Assembly (NCBI GenBank): GCA_025667525.1
Contig: CM046878.1
Coordinates: forward strand, 398,742,433-398,806,432
Direction of reading: 5' to 3'
Length of the DNA stretch: 64,000 nucleotides
DNA from: Glebionis coronaria
Lineage: Eukaryota > Streptophyta > Magnoliopsida > Asterales > Asteraceae
Shown here: piece by piece, positions 60,050 through 64,000 of the stretch
Layout: each line of letters begins with the position of its first letter
How positions within the stretch are numbered: the stretch's first letter is position 1
Made by a program: the position numbers and the translations under genes
The notes under the pieces: generated by a model
Seen by the model: only the letters and a program-made list of their open reading frames with translations
The model's database searches: none
Told to the model about the DNA's origin: nothing

Positions 60050-62142
60050 ATGTCTACAGACACCTCTAACATACTCAAACAATAATGCTCTCAAACTTCC
60101 AATCTTGGATCCTGAAAACTTTGAAATGTGGGAATTCAGGATTCATCAGTATCTCAAAATGGAACACTATGCCCTATGGGAGGTCATCGAGCTTGGTGAT
60201 CAATTCACTAAAACAGTGGAAGTGGCAGATGATGGTAAGATAAGGAAGACAATGAAAGCTCCAAAGGTGGTGCTAAGAAAACCAAGTCTGCTGTTGTCTC
60301 AGACAAAGAGATCCAAGCAAGAAGGCATGATGTCAGAGCTCACAGTTCTTTGCTGTTAGCCCTACCTGATAGACATCAGTAAAGGTTTAGGAAGCATAAG
60401 ACTGCTAAGGAGATGTGGGAAGCCATTGGGAAAACATTTAGAGGAAAAAGAAGCTACCAAGAAGAAAAAGAAAAATCAAATGATAGACCAATTTGCTTCA
60501 TTTAAAGCAAAAGGTGATGAAAAAATTGGCTCTATCTATAATAGGCTTCAAGATCTTGTGGCACAACTTGAGTTATTTGACATAAAGGTGTCAAGAGAGC
60601 AAGTCGATGCCAGATTCCTCAATAGTCTACAAAGAGAATGGTTTGTTTACAAATCCATTTGGCAAAACAGGGGTGACATTAATGATAAAAACATTGATGA
60701 AATCTACAACAACTTGAAGGTTTTTGAGCCAGTTTTCAATGAAATGAAAGCTTCAAGAACCATTCCCACCAATTCAAGTGGACTTGCTGATCCACCTGCT
60801 AACATGGCTTTCATTCACAAAACAGTGGAAACTCCAAAAGCAGTGGGATTGATGTTTCCCCTACTACATATTCCACTGTTTCAAGCTCAGGACAACCAAA
60901 TGGAGAAGAAAGACCTACAACATTTAGTATTGAAACTGCCTGTGCATTTATTGGAACACAAGGACCTCATGGTTCCACTATGCTGCATGATGATTTAACT
61001 CAAATCACTAAGAAAATCTTGGAGGAAATGGACATCAAATGGAATATGGCTCTGCTTAGTATGAGAGCCAACAGATTCTATAGAAAATATGGGAAAAAGA
61101 TTTCCATTAATCCTTCTGATGTAGCTGGATTTGATAAATCAAAGGTGGAGTGCTACAACTATGGGAAGAAAGCTCACTTTGCTAGGGAATGCAGATCTCC
61201 AAAGAATGGAAGCAGCTATAGGAAGGAGAGCAGGTAGCCATGCAAGGAATAGATGGATTTGGATGGGACTGGAGCTCTATGACAGAAAGTGTTGAAAGGA
61301 ATCAAGCTCTAGTTGCTGAGGAGACAGAGAAAGAATTTTCTCTTATGGATATGTCTACTTCTAGCTCAGACAATGAGGTATATGATGACTTCTACTGTAC
61401 CAAAGGATGTAGGAAAAACACTGAGTCATTAAATGACCAAATCAGAAAGCTAAATGTTGATTATATAAATTCTGAAAATAATCTAGACAACTATAAACGT
61501 GCTTTAGAACAACTAGAATCTAGAATTAGAGAATATCAACAAAGAGAAAATCAATATAGAGATCACATTGGAATCCTAGAAAAAGATGCTAGAGAGAAAG
61601 ATGCCACTGTTCAAGAGTTAACTAATGAAGTTGAAATATTTAGAGCAAATCTTGAAAAAGATAAGTTAACTATTGAAAAGTTTGGAAAAGTTGTTGAAGA
61701 TTTAACTAAGGCTTCAGAAATAGGACAATCTCCTAAAGATAAAACTGGTTTAGGTGCCAATAACCAACATGCTAAAATTCCACCACCCCCTGCTAACATA
61801 CATGGTGCTAGCCCAATGAAAGACCTTTCATGGACTTGAATTCCTTGTTTTGCAAAACAGAAGGATATGGTGTTTGATCCTAATTGCTATGGGTTAAGTA
61901 ATCAGAAACAAGAAGAACCATTGGTCAAAACCAGTAAAATAAGAGATTTTAATAAAGAACAAGCTGCTTTGAAACAGTGGAAAATAGAAAACCCTATTCT
62001 TTTCTCTAGCCTTTGACAAATACTCTTATATTGATCCACGAGGTAGACCTAAGTTAGTCATGGCTTGGGTCCCCAAAAGGAACTAATAGCATAATCTCAT
62101 TTGCAGGTAACAAAGCAAAAAAAGAATAATAGAGCATACTAG
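60050..62142 (+). pseudogene. Element F gag with coiled-coil extension (Ty1/copia)
   Basis: ATG at 60050 (MSTDTSN), then a stop or shift near 60083. Gag core: PENFEMWEFRI, YALWEVIE, EMWEAIGK-like, a DKNIDEIYNNLKVFEP segment. Frames shift near 60300, 60420 and 60870. The zinc knuckle reads CYNYGKKAHFAREC near 61150: the second Cys of CX2C is Tyr, so zinc binding is lost. Downstream, 61400-61730 encodes a strongly heptad-like region (LNDQIRKLN, LEQLESRIREYQQRE, VQELTNEVEIF) that should form a coiled coil, placed between knuckle and protease. Confidence 0.85.
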
Positions 62143-64000
62143 GATAGTGGCTGCTCAAGGATCATGACTGGTCACAAAGCATATCTTTCAATTTTTGTTC
62201 CCCTGCATGATAATGATGGTGTGTCATTCGGAGATGGGCATGGAATAATTACTGGGAAAGGGACCATAGTCACAAATGGAATGACATTTGATAATGTCTA
62301 TCTGGTGAAAGAATTGAAGTACAATCGTTTCAGTGTGTCTCAGATGACAGATAACAAAAAAATTGTTCTTTTCACTGATACTAAGTGCTTGGTATTAGGA
62401 AAGGAGTTTGTTTTACCACCCAATACTCCTATTGTGCTAAGAACTCCAAGGCAGAAGAATATGTACACCATTGATTTGAAAGATATTTCTCTTCAAGACG
62501 ATGAGAAATGTTTTATTACCAAAGCCTCAGTTGATGAATGCAAGAAATGGCACAGAAGATTAGGTAATCTAAACTTCAAAATTTGAACAAATTGGTTAAA
62601 TTTAATCTTGTTCATGGTCTACCTTCAAAGACTTTCAGTAATGATCATACATGTGTTGCTTGTTTGAAGGGAAAGCAACATAGAGCCTCTTGCAAATCAA
62701 AAATTGCTCAGTCCACCACCAAACCATTATAGTTGCTACACATGGATCTTTTTGGTCCTACATCTATGGCAAGTATGAGAAAGAAATGGTACTGCTTAGT
62801 GGTCACTGATGACTTCTCAAGGTTCACATGGACCTTCTTTCTATTTGAAAAGAGTGACACAGCAGGAGTACTCAAAGACTTTATTACTCAGATTAAACTT
62901 CAAAAGAGTATGAAGGTGTTGACAATTAGGTCTGATAAATGTGGAGAGTTTAGGAACAAAGAGCTGGACACTTTCTGTACCAGCAAACGGATAAAAAGGG
63001 AATACAGCATAGCCAGAACACCACAAAAAAATGGAGTTGTAGAGAGGAGAAACAAAACACTTATAGAAGCTGCGAGGACCATGCTATCCGATTCCAAGCT
63101 TCCAGTAATATTTTGAGCTGAAGCTGTTGGTACTGCTTGCTATGTTCAAAACAGGTCCCAGGTGGTAAAGGCTCACAACAAGACCCCTTATCAGTTATTC
63201 AATGGAAGACCTCCTTTAATTGACTTTTTCAGACCATTTGGGTGTCATGTAGTTATACTCAACATACTTGATCATTTGGGAAAGTTCAATGAAAAGGGGG
63301 ATGATGGTTACTTTGTTGGGTATTCACTAACAAGTAAGGGATACAATGTCTTCAACAAAAAGACAAGAAAGGTGACAGAGAACATACATTTGATTTTTCT
63401 GGAAGATAAACCCGAAGACACACAAAAAGGTCCCAATTGGTTCTTTGATATTGATGTACTTTCTAAATATATGAATTGCGTGCCTGTTGCTTTGGAGAAT
63501 ACTAACATTTCAGGTACAAAAGAACCAACTGCTTTGTAGAGTCCACCTTTAAGGTACATGACTGTACCTTCATTTTTCCCTGCTGATGATATTGCCAAAG
63601 AGAATGCAGAAGATGAAGACCTCTCTGAAAAGGATGAACAACCCATCAATTCCCTTACCAAGCATAGTCATAAAAGCAGTAGAATGTCTAAAAGCTGTGG
63701 AATGTCTGAAAGCAGTGGAATCTTACATTCCCCTGCTGGTCCAAACATTTCCCCAACTATTGAAGAAACAGTGATTGATGATGATGATGATGCAGAAAGA
63801 AAAAGCGCACTCCATTCTACATCTTCTCCCATCTCTATGCCCAACAGTGGAAACAGAATCATTATGCATGGAGGTCCAAGTTATTCAGAGCTGCACTCAG
63901 CTCACCAACATCTATCTCTTAGCCATACAGTATCCTTTGAGAGTTCCTTTAAAGAATTCTTTCCCAATCAGGATCGCACCATAGAACCTGACTTGGGAAA
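62143..64000 (+). pseudogene. Element F protease and integrase, cut by the window end
   Basis: Protease motif DSGCSRIMTG at 62143, preceded by an in-frame TAG. Then FGDGHGIITGKGTI and YLVKELKYNRFSVSQM, the usual pre-integrase region, and CKKWHRRLGNLN with a frame break near 62585. Integrase core: VTDDFSRFTWTFF, TIRSDKCGEF (normally SDNGTEF) and NGVVERRN, with TAG at about 62732 and TGA at 63115. The linker follows (FFRPFGCHV, GYSLTSKGYNVFNKKT). RT and RNase H would lie to the right of the window. Confidence 0.9.

Overview
This window reads as nuclear DNA of a flowering plant. It is dominated by LTR retrotransposons and carries one intact, intron-containing host gene. The gag and protease-linker style of the Ty3 and Ty1/copia elements (for example MKAITTRSG, YALWEVIE, CLMLGKMSP) resembles elements I know from Asteraceae, so a daisy-family genome is my best guess. 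That is inference, not proof.

Layout. (1) 1-19641 is a stack of nested insertions. Element A is an Athila-like Ty3 element on the minus strand: 3' LTR cut by the window start, gag-pol 2351-8028, 5' LTR 8242-10273. It sits inside the pol gene of a related, more decayed element B (10274-16489). B interrupts an LTR fragment H (16490-17197), and H in turn interrupts the antisense extra ORF of a plus-strand Tat-like element G (17198-19641). (2) 20556-about 26300 is a decayed plus-strand copia element C. (3) 26300-30382 is AT-rich and holds two non-autonomous hAT-type elements with perfect 8-bp target duplications. (4) 30383-33621 (minus strand) is a complete five-exon pheophytinase (PPH) gene, probably with an intron in its 5' leader. 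(5) 34609-53280 is copia element D (minus strand, target duplication CCTTT). It is split by element E (36734-49267, target duplication CAACT), which has LTRs of about 3.94 kb and an almost entirely non-coding interior with a small chromovirus pol remnant. (6) 53281-54157 completes a tandem repeat X that starts at 34453. Its first copy was split by D and by a third hAT-type element, and its second copy preserves the empty site. (7) 54158-59457 is intergenic, with several tandem and palindromic minisatellites. (8) 59458-64000 is the 5' part of copia element F, which runs off the window end.

Functionally, only PPH looks like an active host gene. It acts in the plastid in chlorophyll breakdown during senescence. 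Every retroelement coding region seen here carries stops, frameshifts or lost catalytic residues. No rRNA, tRNA, CRISPR or bacterial-type features are visible. LTR comparisons made by eye place the insertions in a sensible order: E in D, and A in B, are the younger partners.
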